NCBI GenBank assembly: GCA_021496925.1
Contig: CP053915.1
Location: forward strand, 4,739,501 to 4,803,500
Direction of reading: 5' to 3'
Length of the DNA: 64,000 nt
DNA from: Acidovorax sp. YS12
GTDB lineage: Bacteria > Pseudomonadota > Gammaproteobacteria > Burkholderiales > Burkholderiaceae_C
Every line of letters begins with the position of its first letter. The first letter of the stretch is position 1. Below the pieces are notes generated by a model. It searched no databases and was not told the DNA's origin. It saw nothing but the letters and a program-made list of their open reading frames with translations. The translations under genes were made by a program, and so were the position numbers. Below are positions 25,831-34,100 of the stretch, one piece after another.

Positions 25831-26580
25831 TCAGGCCGCGTCGTCCAGGTTCTCGTGGTGCGCCACGGCGCCGCGCTTCCAGTAGGCAGCGGCGCGCAGG
25901 GCATGGCGGCTGTGGCCCTTGTCCTGCACCAGCAGGCGGCGCAGCGCGGCCATGGTGCCGGCTTCGCCCGCGCACCAGGCGTAGCCCTCGCCGGCGGGCA
26001 GCGCGAAGGCGCGCACGGCGTCGATCAGCGCCGCGTCGTCGTCCAGCCAGTGCAGTTGCAGGCGCGCCTGCGTGGCCAGCGCGCGGCGGTCGGAGGCGTC
26101 CAGCGCGATGAAGGCGAAGGCATGGCTGCCGGCGGGCAGCTCCTCCAGGCGCCGGGCGATGGCGGGCAGCGCCGTCACGTCGCCGGCGAGCAGGTGCCAG
26201 GCGTAGTCGGCGGGCACGAGGAAGGAGCCGCGCGGGCCGCCGATGTCCAGCCGGTCGCCCGCCTGGGCACGGGCGGCCCAGGCGGCGGCCGGGCCGTCGC
26301 CGTGCAGGGCGAATTCCAGCGTCAGCTCGTTGGCTACGGGGTCGTAGCGGCGCGGGGTGTAGTCGCGCCGTGCGGCGCCAGCGCCCCCGGCGGGCAGGAA
26401 CAGCTTGATGTGGTCGTCGAACCCGGGGCTGTGAAAGCCTTGCAGCGCGTCGCCGCCCAGGGTGACGGCGCGCACCTGGGGGCTGACCTGGGTAGTGCGG
26501 CGCACTTCCAGGGTGCGCATGCGCAGTTCGTGGCGCACGCGCTGGACGCGGCTGGCGGCGGGGGAAAGGTCTTCGGGCAT
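25831..26580 (-). CDS. Siderophore-interacting protein (FAD/NAD(P)H ferric-siderophore reductase)
   Basis: 249 residues from ATG 26580; ATG 26613 would add 11 AT-rich codons overlapping the regulatory dyad, so I prefer the shorter form, though no start has a good ribosome site. The SIP/ViuB plan is clear: FAD-binding barrel with RDYTPRRYD (near residue 95), GGPRGSFLVP, and a C-terminal NAD(P)-binding half with WCAGEAGTMAALRRLL and AYWKRG. It releases iron from imported siderophore by reduction in the cytoplasm. It is the natural partner of the IrtAB-like pair, where the same domain is fused to IrtA in mycobacteria. Confidence 0.87.
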   Translation of the reverse strand: MPEDLSPAASRVQRVRHELRMRTLEVRRTTQVSPQVRAVTLGGDALQGFHSPGFDDHIKLFLPAGGAGAARRDYTPRRYDPVANELTLEFALHGDGPAAAWAARAQAGDRLDIGGPRGSFLVPADYAWHLLAGDVTALPAIARRLEELPAGSHAFAFIALDASDRRALATQARLQLHWLDDDAALIDAVRAFALPAGEGYAWCAGEAGTMAALRRLLVQDKGHSRHALRAAAYWKRGAVAHHENLDDAA

Positions 26581-26587
26581 GGTTGCG

Positions 26588-26649
26588 GTCAGTTGGTTGA
26601 TAATATCATTCATTATGGTAAATAAAATTGACAATATCAATCAATTGAC
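26588..26649. promoter_or_regulatory. Divergent control region with two matching dyads (probable MarR operators)
   Basis: AT-rich island in GC-rich DNA. The arms 26588-26607 and 26630-26649 are a 20-bp inverted repeat matching at 16 positions. Each arm holds its own small palindrome: TGATAATATCA (26598-26608) and ATTGACAATATCAAT (26627-26641). The two palindrome centres are about 31 bp, three helical turns, apart. This suits two MarR dimers on one DNA face controlling both directions. Confidence 0.65.
26599..26617. promoter_or_regulatory. Fur-box-like sequence
   Basis: GATAATATCATTCATTATG matches the classical 19-bp Fur consensus (GATAATGATAATCATTATC) at 14 positions by eye. It overlaps the left dyad and lies between the SIP and MarR genes, which is where iron repression would be expected. 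Confidence 0.5.
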
Positions 26650-27100
26650 TTCCCCGGGAAGCGCCCCGGCGCGCGCGGCGGGCGATGAGGTGATGGAGCT
26701 GCTGCACCGGCTGATGCACCAGTACCGCGCGCTGCAGCAGCAGGCGCTGCGCGAGGGCGCGCACGGCATCACGCTCTGGGAGAGCAAGGCGCTGGGTTTC
26801 TTCGCCCGCCAGCCCGGGGCGACGCAAAGCGACCTGGCGGCCCACTCGGGGCGCGACAAGGCGCAACTGGCGCGCCTGGTGAAAGGGCTGCGCGAGCGCG
26901 GCCTGCTCGATGGCGTGGCCGACGCCGCCGACCGCCGCACCGTGCGCATCGCCCCCACGGCGCAGGGGCTGGCGCTGCTGCAATCCCTGCGCGGCCAGGC
27001 GCAGCAGGTGGCCGAGCGCGCCGTGGCCGGGCTGGACGGGCAGGAGCAGGCGCAACTGCGCGCGCTGCTGGCGCGCATGGCGGCCAACCTGGAGGGGTGA
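26615..27100 (+). CDS. MarR-family transcriptional regulator
   Basis: 161 residues from ATG 26615. The winged-helix core is LWESKALGFFARQPGATQSDLAAHSGRDKAQLARLVKGLRERGLL, followed by the wing DAADRRTVRIAPT (residues about 48-115). The first 25 codons are AT-rich and lie inside the dyad region, with no ribosome site; a start at ATG 26693 (or GTG 26690) is possible and would give a 135-residue protein. It is divergent from the siderophore reductase and probably controls it and itself. Its effector is unknown. Confidence 0.8.
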   Translation: MVNKIDNINQLTSPGSAPARAAGDEVMELLHRLMHQYRALQQQALREGAHGITLWESKALGFFARQPGATQSDLAAHSGRDKAQLARLVKGLRERGLLDGVADAADRRTVRIAPTAQGLALLQSLRGQAQQVAERAVAGLDGQEQAQLRALLARMAANLEG

Positions 27101-27132
27101 GGCGCTTACCCTGACCTTGGCTTATGGCGCTG

Positions 27133-27270
27133 CCCATGAAACTGGCGCGGCCCAGCCCAGCGGACGCCGCGCAAGGGCCGCCCCGCCGCGCTGGCGTCGT
27201 CCCCCTGCCCGCATTGCGCAGCAATGCGAGAGCGGGGGGAAGCCGCGCAGCGGCTCAGGGGGGTGTCGTT
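27133..27270 (+). repeat. Long interspersed repeat (130-bp family), copy 2
   Basis: Begins CCATGAAACTGGCGCGGCCC, continues CAGCGGACGCCGCGCAAGGG and ends GCAGCGGCTCAGGGGG, matching 14611-14741 in the same orientation. The central stem differs (GCATTGCGCAGCAATGCGAG here), as expected of a hairpin that drifts while keeping its pairing. It lies between the MarR gene and sdaA. Confidence 0.8.
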
Positions 27271-27274
27271 TCCC

Positions 27275-28675
27275 TCAACACTGCACCACGTTCACGGCCA
27301 GGCCGCCGCGCGAGGTTTCCTTGTACTTGGTCTTCATGTCGGCGCCGGTCTGCATCATGGTCTTGATGACCTTGTCGAGCGAGACGACGTGCGTGCCGTC
27401 GCCGCGCAGCGCCATGCGCGCGGCGTTGATGGCCTTGATGGCGCCCATGGCGTTGCGCTCGATGCACGGGATCTGCACCAGCCCGCCCACGGGGTCGCAG
27501 GTCATGCCCAGGTTGTGCTCCATGCCGATCTCGGCGGCGTTCTCCACCTGCGCCGGGGTGCCGCCGAGCACGGCCGCCAGCGCGCCCGCCGCCATCGAGC
27601 AGGCCACGCCCACTTCGCCCTGGCAGCCGACTTCGGCGCCCGAGAGCGAGGCCGTCTGCTTGTAGATCAGGCCAATGGCGCCGGCCGTGAGCAGGAACTG
27701 GACGATGCCCTCGTCGCCGGCCCCGGGAACGAAGCGCGCGTAGTAGTGCAGCACCGCCGGCACCACCCCGGCCGCGCCGTTGGTGGGCGCCGTGACCACG
27801 CGGCCGCCGGCGGCGTTCTCCTCGTTCACGGCCATGGCGTAGAGGTTGACCCAGTCGAGCATGGACAGCGGGTCGCGCAGCGCTTCCTCGGGCCGCGCGC
27901 ACAGGCTCTGGTACAGCGCCGGGGCGCGCCGCTGCAGGTGCAGCGGGCCCGGCAACTGCCCCCCGCCCGCACAGCCCCGGCGCACGGCGGCGGCCATGGT
28001 TTGCCAGATGTGCAGCAGGCGGCGCCGTACCTCGGGGGCGCTGTGCCAGTGCTGTTCGTTGGCCAGGGTGAGGGCCGCCACCGACGAACCCGTGGCCTGG
28101 CAGTGCGCCAGCAGCTCGGCGCCGGTGCGGTAGGGGTGGGGCAGGCCGGCGCCGGTGCCCAGGGCGTCGGGCGGGGGCTGGTCGGCCATGTTGAGCACGC
28201 GTGCGCCGTGTTCGTCCACCACGAAGCCGCCGCCGACCGAGTAGTACACGCGCCGCAGCAGGGCCGTGCCATCGGCGCCGAAGGCGTGGAACTGCATGCC
28301 GTTGGGGTGGTAGGGCAGGCTCTTGCGCCGCATCAGCAGGTGCGCGCGCGGCACGAACGGCAGCGGGCGGCGGCCCAGCAGGGCAAGCTGCCCGCTGGCG
28401 TGGATGGCGGCGATGGCGGCGCCGATCTGGTCGGGGTCGATCTGCTCGGGCAGGTGCCCGGCCAGACCCAGCAGCACGGCCCGGTCGGTGCCGTGGCCCA
28501 CGCCCGTGGCGGCGAGCGAGCCGAACAGTTCCACCTCCAGCCGCTGCACGGCGGGCAGCAGGCCCAGGGCGTCGAGCTGGCAGGCGAACTGGCGCGCCGC
28601 GATCATGGGGCCCACGGTGTGGGAGCTGGAGGGGCCGATGCCGATCTTGAACAGATCGAAAACGCTGACGGACAT
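27275..28675 (-). CDS. sdaA: L-serine ammonia-lyase (L-serine dehydratase, iron-sulfur type)
   Basis: 466 residues, single-chain alpha+beta type. The N-terminal part carries the phosphoglycerate-dehydrogenase-like GIGPSSSHTVGPM motif (residues 11-24). The catalytic half has TAPTNGAAGVVPAVL and the cluster-ligand cysteines in GCQGEVGVACSMAA and MTCDPVGGLVQIPCIERN. It deaminates L-serine to pyruvate using a [4Fe-4S] cluster. The start ATG 28675 gives the standard SVFDLFKIGIGPSSSHT N-terminus. It is probably single-gene. Confidence 0.93.
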   Translation of the reverse strand: MSVSVFDLFKIGIGPSSSHTVGPMIAARQFACQLDALGLLPAVQRLEVELFGSLAATGVGHGTDRAVLLGLAGHLPEQIDPDQIGAAIAAIHASGQLALLGRRPLPFVPRAHLLMRRKSLPYHPNGMQFHAFGADGTALLRRVYYSVGGGFVVDEHGARVLNMADQPPPDALGTGAGLPHPYRTGAELLAHCQATGSSVAALTLANEQHWHSAPEVRRRLLHIWQTMAAAVRRGCAGGGQLPGPLHLQRRAPALYQSLCARPEEALRDPLSMLDWVNLYAMAVNEENAAGGRVVTAPTNGAAGVVPAVLHYYARFVPGAGDEGIVQFLLTAGAIGLIYKQTASLSGAEVGCQGEVGVACSMAAGALAAVLGGTPAQVENAAEIGMEHNLGMTCDPVGGLVQIPCIERNAMGAIKAINAARMALRGDGTHVVSLDKVIKTMMQTGADMKTKYKETSRGGLAVNVVQC

Positions 28676-28782
28676 GGCGGGGCGTGCGGTGGTGGATCTG
28701 CCGCCGGTTGTACTGGCGGCGGCGCGGGCGGCCATGCTGGCAATCCCTGAGAGGGGTGCAGGCCCGCGGGCTTGCATGCTCT

Positions 28783-28845
28783 TTGATTGATAGCTGCCAG
28801 CGCTTGCTGGATAAGCGCCAGGGCCGTTTTTTCTTCAAAAAACAC
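28783..28845 (+). repeat. Interspersed palindromic repeat, copy F
   Basis: TTGATAGCTGCCAGCGCTTG then CTGGATAAGCGCCAGGGCCG and a T-run: the most complete forward copy. The long CCAGCGCTTG/AAGCGCCAGG arms can form a hairpin. It lies in the gap between sdaA and hpnC. Confidence 0.85.
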
Positions 28846-28897
28846 GCCGCCTTCAGCGACCGTTGCGGGGCATGAAAGTAACTTCTGCCCCGGCGCT

Positions 28898-29794
28898 TCA
28901 GCCAGTGCGGCGGCGCATGCACAGGGCGCGCCAGCCCATGCGCAGCCAGTCGGGCGGCGCCAGCGTGGGGCGCTGGCACAGGTTGGCGCCGTGCAGGGCG
29001 TCGATCTTGTCGAGGATGCGCAGCCCGCCCTGCACCACCAGGCGCAGCTCCCAGCCCGCGCGGCCCGGCAGGCGGTGCACCAGCGGGGCGCCCTGCAGCA
29101 TCAGCGCGCGCGCCCAGGTGGCGTTGCCGGCCAGCAGGCGCGTGGTGGCGGGCGTGGGCTGCAGCGCGGCCAGCGTGGCGCGGTCCACGCCGTGGGCGGC
29201 GCAGTCGGCGTCGCAGAGGTAGTGGCGCCCGCGCGGAATGTCCACGCTCAGGTCCTGCCAGAAGTTGATGAGCTGCAGGGCGGAGCAGATGGCGTCGCTC
29301 TGCGCCAGGGCCTCGGCATCCGCCACGCCATACAGGTGCAGCAGCAGCCGCCCCACGGGGTTGGCCGAGCGGCGGCAGTAGTCGAGCAGGGCGGTGCGGT
29401 CGGCGTAGGTGGCGGCGTCGCGGGTTTTCTCGGCGTCCTGCACGAAGGCGCTGAGCAGGTCGTCGAGCAGCGCCACGGGCAGGCCATGCTGGCGCAGCAC
29501 GCCCTGCAGCGGGCCGAACACGGCGGCCCAGCGCGCGCCGGGCGCCGCCCCCGCGGCCGCGGCGGCCAGCTCGGCGCGGTAGGCCGCCAGGTCGCGCAGG
29601 CGCTGGGTTGGCGCGGCGTCGCCCTCGTCGGCAATGTCGTCGGCCGTGCGCGCAAAGGCGTACAGCGCGGCAATGGGCGCGCGCAGGTGCGGCGGGCACA
29701 GCAGCGAGGCCACGGGAAAGTTCTCGTAGTGCGTCACGGGCGCCGCCGTGGCGGGCGCGGCCGGGGGCGGGGGGGATGGGGGCGGGGCGTTCAC
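28898..29794 (-). CDS. hpnC: Squalene synthase HpnC (hydroxysqualene-forming partner)
   Basis: 298 residues from GTG 29794; a TTG further upstream would add an unconvincing 14 residues. After a Pro-rich leader comes THYENFPVASLL, the usual HpnC beginning. The first Asp motif is FARTADDIADEGD (near residue 55) and the second region is NFWQDLSVDIPRGRHYL. It converts presqualene diphosphate to hydroxysqualene. HpnD and HpnE are 13 kb away on the same strand, whereas the three genes are commonly contiguous in related bacteria. Confidence 0.87.
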   Translation of the reverse strand: MNAPPPSPPPPAAPATAAPVTHYENFPVASLLCPPHLRAPIAALYAFARTADDIADEGDAAPTQRLRDLAAYRAELAAAAAGAAPGARWAAVFGPLQGVLRQHGLPVALLDDLLSAFVQDAEKTRDAATYADRTALLDYCRRSANPVGRLLLHLYGVADAEALAQSDAICSALQLINFWQDLSVDIPRGRHYLCDADCAAHGVDRATLAALQPTPATTRLLAGNATWARALMLQGAPLVHRLPGRAGWELRLVVQGGLRILDKIDALHGANLCQRPTLAPPDWLRMGWRALCMRRRTG

Positions 29795-29829
29795 GGCACG
29801 GATTGTCGCCGTGCGCGGCCGTTTTGGTC

Positions 29830-29873
29830 TTGACAAGGGGGCTGGGGCTACTTAGATTACTAACCAGTCAGTC
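29830..29873 (+). promoter_or_regulatory. Sigma-70 promoter with overlapping operator for the RND efflux operon
   Basis: TTGACA at 29830-29835, a 17-nt spacer, TAGATT at 29853-29858. Directly downstream is ACTAACCAGTCAGT (29859-29872), an imperfect dyad of the kind TetR-type efflux repressors bind. No repressor gene is adjacent, so it must lie elsewhere. Confidence 0.65.
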
Positions 29874-29898
29874 ATTAATTTCACCACCCCCTTCCATC

Positions 29899-31113
29899 AT
29901 GCGTTCTTCCTCCGCGTTGGCGTGGCCCCGTTCGGGGCTTTTTTTGCAGCCGGGCCGTGCCCGGTCTTCCGGCGGCGGCGCTGCCTGGCTGTGCGTGGCG
30001 GCGGCGGCTGCGCTGCTGGCCGGGTGCGCACGCCCGGAACCACCGCCCGAGCCGGTGCGCTCCGTCAAGCTGCTGACGGTGGGCGAGGGTGACCTGCAGG
30101 CGCAGCGCGAGTTCGCCGGCGAGGTGCGGGCGCGCGTGGAGTCGCGCCTGTCCTTCCGCGTGGCGGGCAAGCTGGTGCAGCGCCAGGCCGAGCTGGGCCA
30201 GGCGGTGAAGCCCGGCCAGTTGCTGGCCCAGTTGGACGCGCAGGACTACGCGCTGGCGCTCGACGCCGCGCGCGCCCAGGTGGTGGCGGCCGTGACGCAG
30301 CGCGACCTGGCGGCGGCGGATTTCAAGCGCTTTGCCCAGCTCAAGGCGCAGAACTTCATCAGCGGCGCCGAGCTGGAGCGGCGCGAGGCGGCGCTCAAGT
30401 CGGCCCAGGCGCAGCTCGACCAGGCCCAGGCCCAGGTGGCCGCGCAGGGCAACCAGCAGGCGTACACGCGGCTGGTGGCCGACGTGGCGGGCGTGGTGAC
30501 CGGCATCGAGGCCGAGCCGGGCCAAGTGCTGTCGGCCGGCATGACGGTGGTGCGCATCGCCCAGGACGGCGCGCGCGACGTGGTGTTTTCCGTGCCCGAG
30601 GACCAGGTGGCGCGTGTGCGCGTGGGCCAGGACGTGCAGGTGCGCGCGTGGTCCGGCGGCGCGCCGTTCGGCGGCAAGGTGCGCGACGTGGCGGCCAGCG
30701 CCGACCCGGTGACGCGCACCTACCTGGTCAAGGTGGCGGTGGCCGGGCCGCAGGTGCCCGCGCTGGGGTCTACCGTGTATGCGCTGCCGGCGGCGCTGTC
30801 GCAGGTGGGGCAAAAGGCGCTCAAGCTGCCCACCAGTGCACTGCGCCAGGACGGGCAGCAGACGGCGGTGTGGGTGTACGACGCGGCGGCGGGCACGGTG
30901 CGCTCGCAGCCCATCGAGATCGCCGCGGCCGATGGCAACGAGGTGGTGGTGCGTGGCGGGCTGGCGCCCGGCATGCAGGTGGTGGCCACGGGCGTGCATG
31001 TGCTGGCGCCGGGGCAGAAGGTTAGCGTTTATCAGCCAAAAACGGCTCCAGCGCCCGCCAGCAAAGCGCTAGCAGCTACTGATTCGGTAGCGCCCGTGAA
31101 CCAGCCGCAGTGA
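29899..31113 (+). CDS. RND efflux periplasmic adaptor (membrane-fusion) lipoprotein
   Basis: 404 residues. Start ATG 29899, signal peptide ending in the lipobox LLAGC (residues about 38-42). Membrane-fusion order is visible: beta-barrel/lipoyl half (VESRLSFRVAGKLVQRQAELGQAVKPGQLLAQLD), a helical hairpin (residues about 105-180), second lipoyl half (GVVTGIEAEPGQVLSAG) and barrel. It links the inner-membrane pump to an outer-membrane channel that is not encoded here. The last 27 codons (31033-31113) are made of a dispersed repeat copy read as protein, giving a Pro/Ala-rich tail. Confidence 0.88.
   Translation: MRSSSALAWPRSGLFLQPGRARSSGGGAAWLCVAAAAALLAGCARPEPPPEPVRSVKLLTVGEGDLQAQREFAGEVRARVESRLSFRVAGKLVQRQAELGQAVKPGQLLAQLDAQDYALALDAARAQVVAAVTQRDLAAADFKRFAQLKAQNFISGAELERREAALKSAQAQLDQAQAQVAAQGNQQAYTRLVADVAGVVTGIEAEPGQVLSAGMTVVRIAQDGARDVVFSVPEDQVARVRVGQDVQVRAWSGGAPFGGKVRDVAASADPVTRTYLVKVAVAGPQVPALGSTVYALPAALSQVGQKALKLPTSALRQDGQQTAVWVYDAAAGTVRSQPIEIAAADGNEVVVRGGLAPGMQVVATGVHVLAPGQKVSVYQPKTAPAPASKALAATDSVAPVNQPQ
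31033..31090 (-). repeat. Interspersed palindromic repeat, copy G, inside a coding sequence
   Basis: Plus strand reads AAAAACGGCTCCAGCGCCCG then CCAGCAAAGCGCTAGCAGCT before ACTGATTCGG. It is in the 3' end of the adaptor gene and is translated as a PKTAPAPASKALAATDS segment. Confidence 0.75.
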
Positions 31114-31120
31114 GGGCCGC

Positions 31121-34100
31121 ATGACGCCAGTGCAAGCCAGGCAGGGCTTCAACCTGTCCAAGTGGGCGCTCGACCACGCCGCGCTCACGCGCTACCTGAT
31201 GGTGGTGCTGATGGTGCTGGGCATCGCCGCCTATTTCCAGCTCGGGCAGGACGAAGACCCGCCCTTCACCTTCCGTGCCATGGTGGTGCGCACCTACTGG
31301 CCCGGCGCCACGGCGCAGCAGGTGGCCGAGCAGGTGACCGACAAGATCGAGCGCACGCTGCAGGAGGTGCCCTACGCCGACAAGATCCGCAGCTACTCCA
31401 AGCCGGGCGAGTCGCAGATCATCTTCCAGATCAAGGACTCGTCGCGTCCCAGCGAGGTGGCCAACGTCTGGTACCAGGTGCGCAAGCGCGTGGGCGACAT
31501 GCGCTACACGCTGCCGCAGGGCGTGCAGGGGCCGTTCTTCAACGACGACTTCGGCGATGTCTACGGCGTGATCTACGCGCTGGAGGCCGACGGCTTCAGC
31601 TACGCCGAGGCCAAGGAGTTCGCCGACGACGTGCGCCAGCGGCTGCTGCGCGTGCCCGACGTGGCCAAGGTGGAACTGTTCGGCGTGCAGGACGAGAAGC
31701 TGTTCATCGAGATCCCGCAAAAGCGCCTGGCGCAGCTTGGCCTGGACATGAACCAGGTGCTGGCCCAGCTGGGCCAGCAGAACGCGGTGGAGAGCGCGGG
31801 CACCGTGCAGGCGCCGCAGGACCAGGTGCAGGTGCGCGTGGGCGGGCAGTTCGGCGGGCCGGACGATTTGCGCGCCATGCCGATACGCGGCGCCTCGGGC
31901 GCGCAGCTGCGCCTGGGCGACATCGCCACCGTCACGCGCGGGTACGTGGACCCGGCCACGGTGAAGGTGCGCCACCAGGGGCAGGAGGTGGTGGCGCTGG
32001 GGGTGTCGATGGCCAAGGGGGGCGACATCATCCGCCTGGGCCGGGCCCTGGGCGAGGCCACGGCCCAGATCGAGAAGACGCTGCCGGCCGGTGTGCGGCT
32101 GGTGAACGTGCAGGACCAGCCCAAGGCCGTGGTGCGCTCGGTGAACGAGTTCATCAAGGTGCTGATCGAGGCCGTGGTGATCGTGCTGGCCGTGAGCTTC
32201 ATCAGCCTGGGGCTGCACAAGCGCCCCGGCAACCACCCGCTGTGGCGCCGCTGGACGCTGGACACGCGCCCTGGGCTGGTGGTGGGCATCACCATTCCGC
32301 TGGTGCTGGCCGTCACCTTCCTGGCCATGTGGTACTGGGGCATCGGGCTGCACAAGATCTCGCTGGGCTCGCTCATCATCGCGCTGGGCCTGCTGGTGGA
32401 CGACGCCATCATCGCCGTGGAGATGATGGTGCGCAAGATGGAAGAGGGCTACGACAAGGTGCGCTCGGCCACCTTCGCCTACGAGATCACGGCCATGCCC
32501 ATGCTCACGGGCACGCTGATCACGGCGGCGGGCTTCCTGCCCATCGGCATCGCCAAATCCACGGTGGGCGAATACACCTTCGCCATCTTCGCGGTGACGG
32601 TGATCTCGCTCGTGCTGTCGTGGATCGTCTCGGTGTACTTCGTGCCCTACCTGGGCACGCTGCTGCTCAAGGTGCCGCCGCATGTGCCCGACATGGTGGC
32701 CGGCCGCGAGGAGCCGCACGAGATGTACGACACGCCGTTCTACGTGACCTTCCGCCGCCTGGTGAACTGGTGCGTGGAGCACCGCTGGCTCACCATCGGC
32801 GCCACGCTGCTGACCTTCGCGCTCGGCTTGTGGGGCATGGGCAAGGTGCAGCAGCAGTTCTTCCCGGATTCGAGCCGCCCCGAGATCCTGGTGGACGTGT
32901 GGCTGCCCGAGGGCAGTTCGTTCGCCGCGAACGAGGAGGTGACGCGGCGCGTCGAGACGGTGCTGCGCGCGCAGCCCGGCGTCGAGACGGTGAGCGCCTG
33001 GGTGGGCTCGGGCGTGCCGCGCTTCTACCTGCCGCTGGACCAGGTGTTTCCGCAGACCAACGTATCGCAGTTCATCGTGCTGCCGCAGGACTTGAAGACG
33101 CGCGAGACGCTGCGCATGGCGCTGCCCGCGCTGCTGGCGCAGGAGTTCCCCGAGGTGCGCGCGCGCGTGAAGCTGCTGCCCAACGGGCCGCCGGTGCCGT
33201 ACCCGGTGCAGTTCCGCGTGCTGGGGCCCGACCCGGCCCAGTTGCGCTTGCGCGCCGACGAGGTCAAGGCCATGCTGCGCGAGAGCCCGCAGATGCGCGG
33301 CGTGAACGACAACTGGAACGAGTCGGTCAAGGCGCTGCGCCTGGAGATCGACCAGGACAAGGCGCGCGCCCTGGGCGTGTCCAGCCAGTCCATCGCCCAG
33401 GCCACGCGCACTACGGTGCTGGGCACCACGGTGGGCCAGTACCGCGAGGGCGACAAGCTGATCGACATCGTGCTGCGCCAGCCGCTGGATGAGCGCGCTG
33501 CCATCACCGACCTGGCCAACGCCTACGTGGGCACGTCCACCGGCCGCGCCATACCGCTGACGCAGATCGCCAAGCCACGCATGGCCTGGGAGCCGGGCGT
33601 GATGTGGCGCGAGGGCCGCGAGTACGCCATCACGGTGCAGGGCGACGTGGTGGAGGGGCTGCAGGGCGCCACGGTGACCCACGCGCTGCTGCCCGGCCTG
33701 CGCGCGCTGGAGGGGCAGTGGCGCGCCGCCGGCGGCACGGCCTACCGCATCGAAGTGGCGGGCGCCGTCGAGGAAAGCGCCAAGGGCTCGTCTTCGATCG
33801 CGGCGGGGCTGCCCGTCATGCTGTTCATCACCTTCACGCTGCTCATGCTGCAGCTGCACAGCTTCAGCCGCGCGATGCTGGTATTCCTGACCGGCCCGCT
33901 GGGGATCGCCGGGGTGGCCGCGGCGCTGCTGGCGCTGGGCCGGCCCTTCGGTTTCGTGGCGCTGCTGGGGGTGATCGCGCTCATGGGCATGATCCAGCGC
34001 AACTCGGTGATCCTGATCGACCAGATCGAGCTCGACCGCGCGCGCGGCGTGCCGGCGTGGGACGCCATCATCGAGGCGGCGGTGCGCCGGCTGCGCCCCA

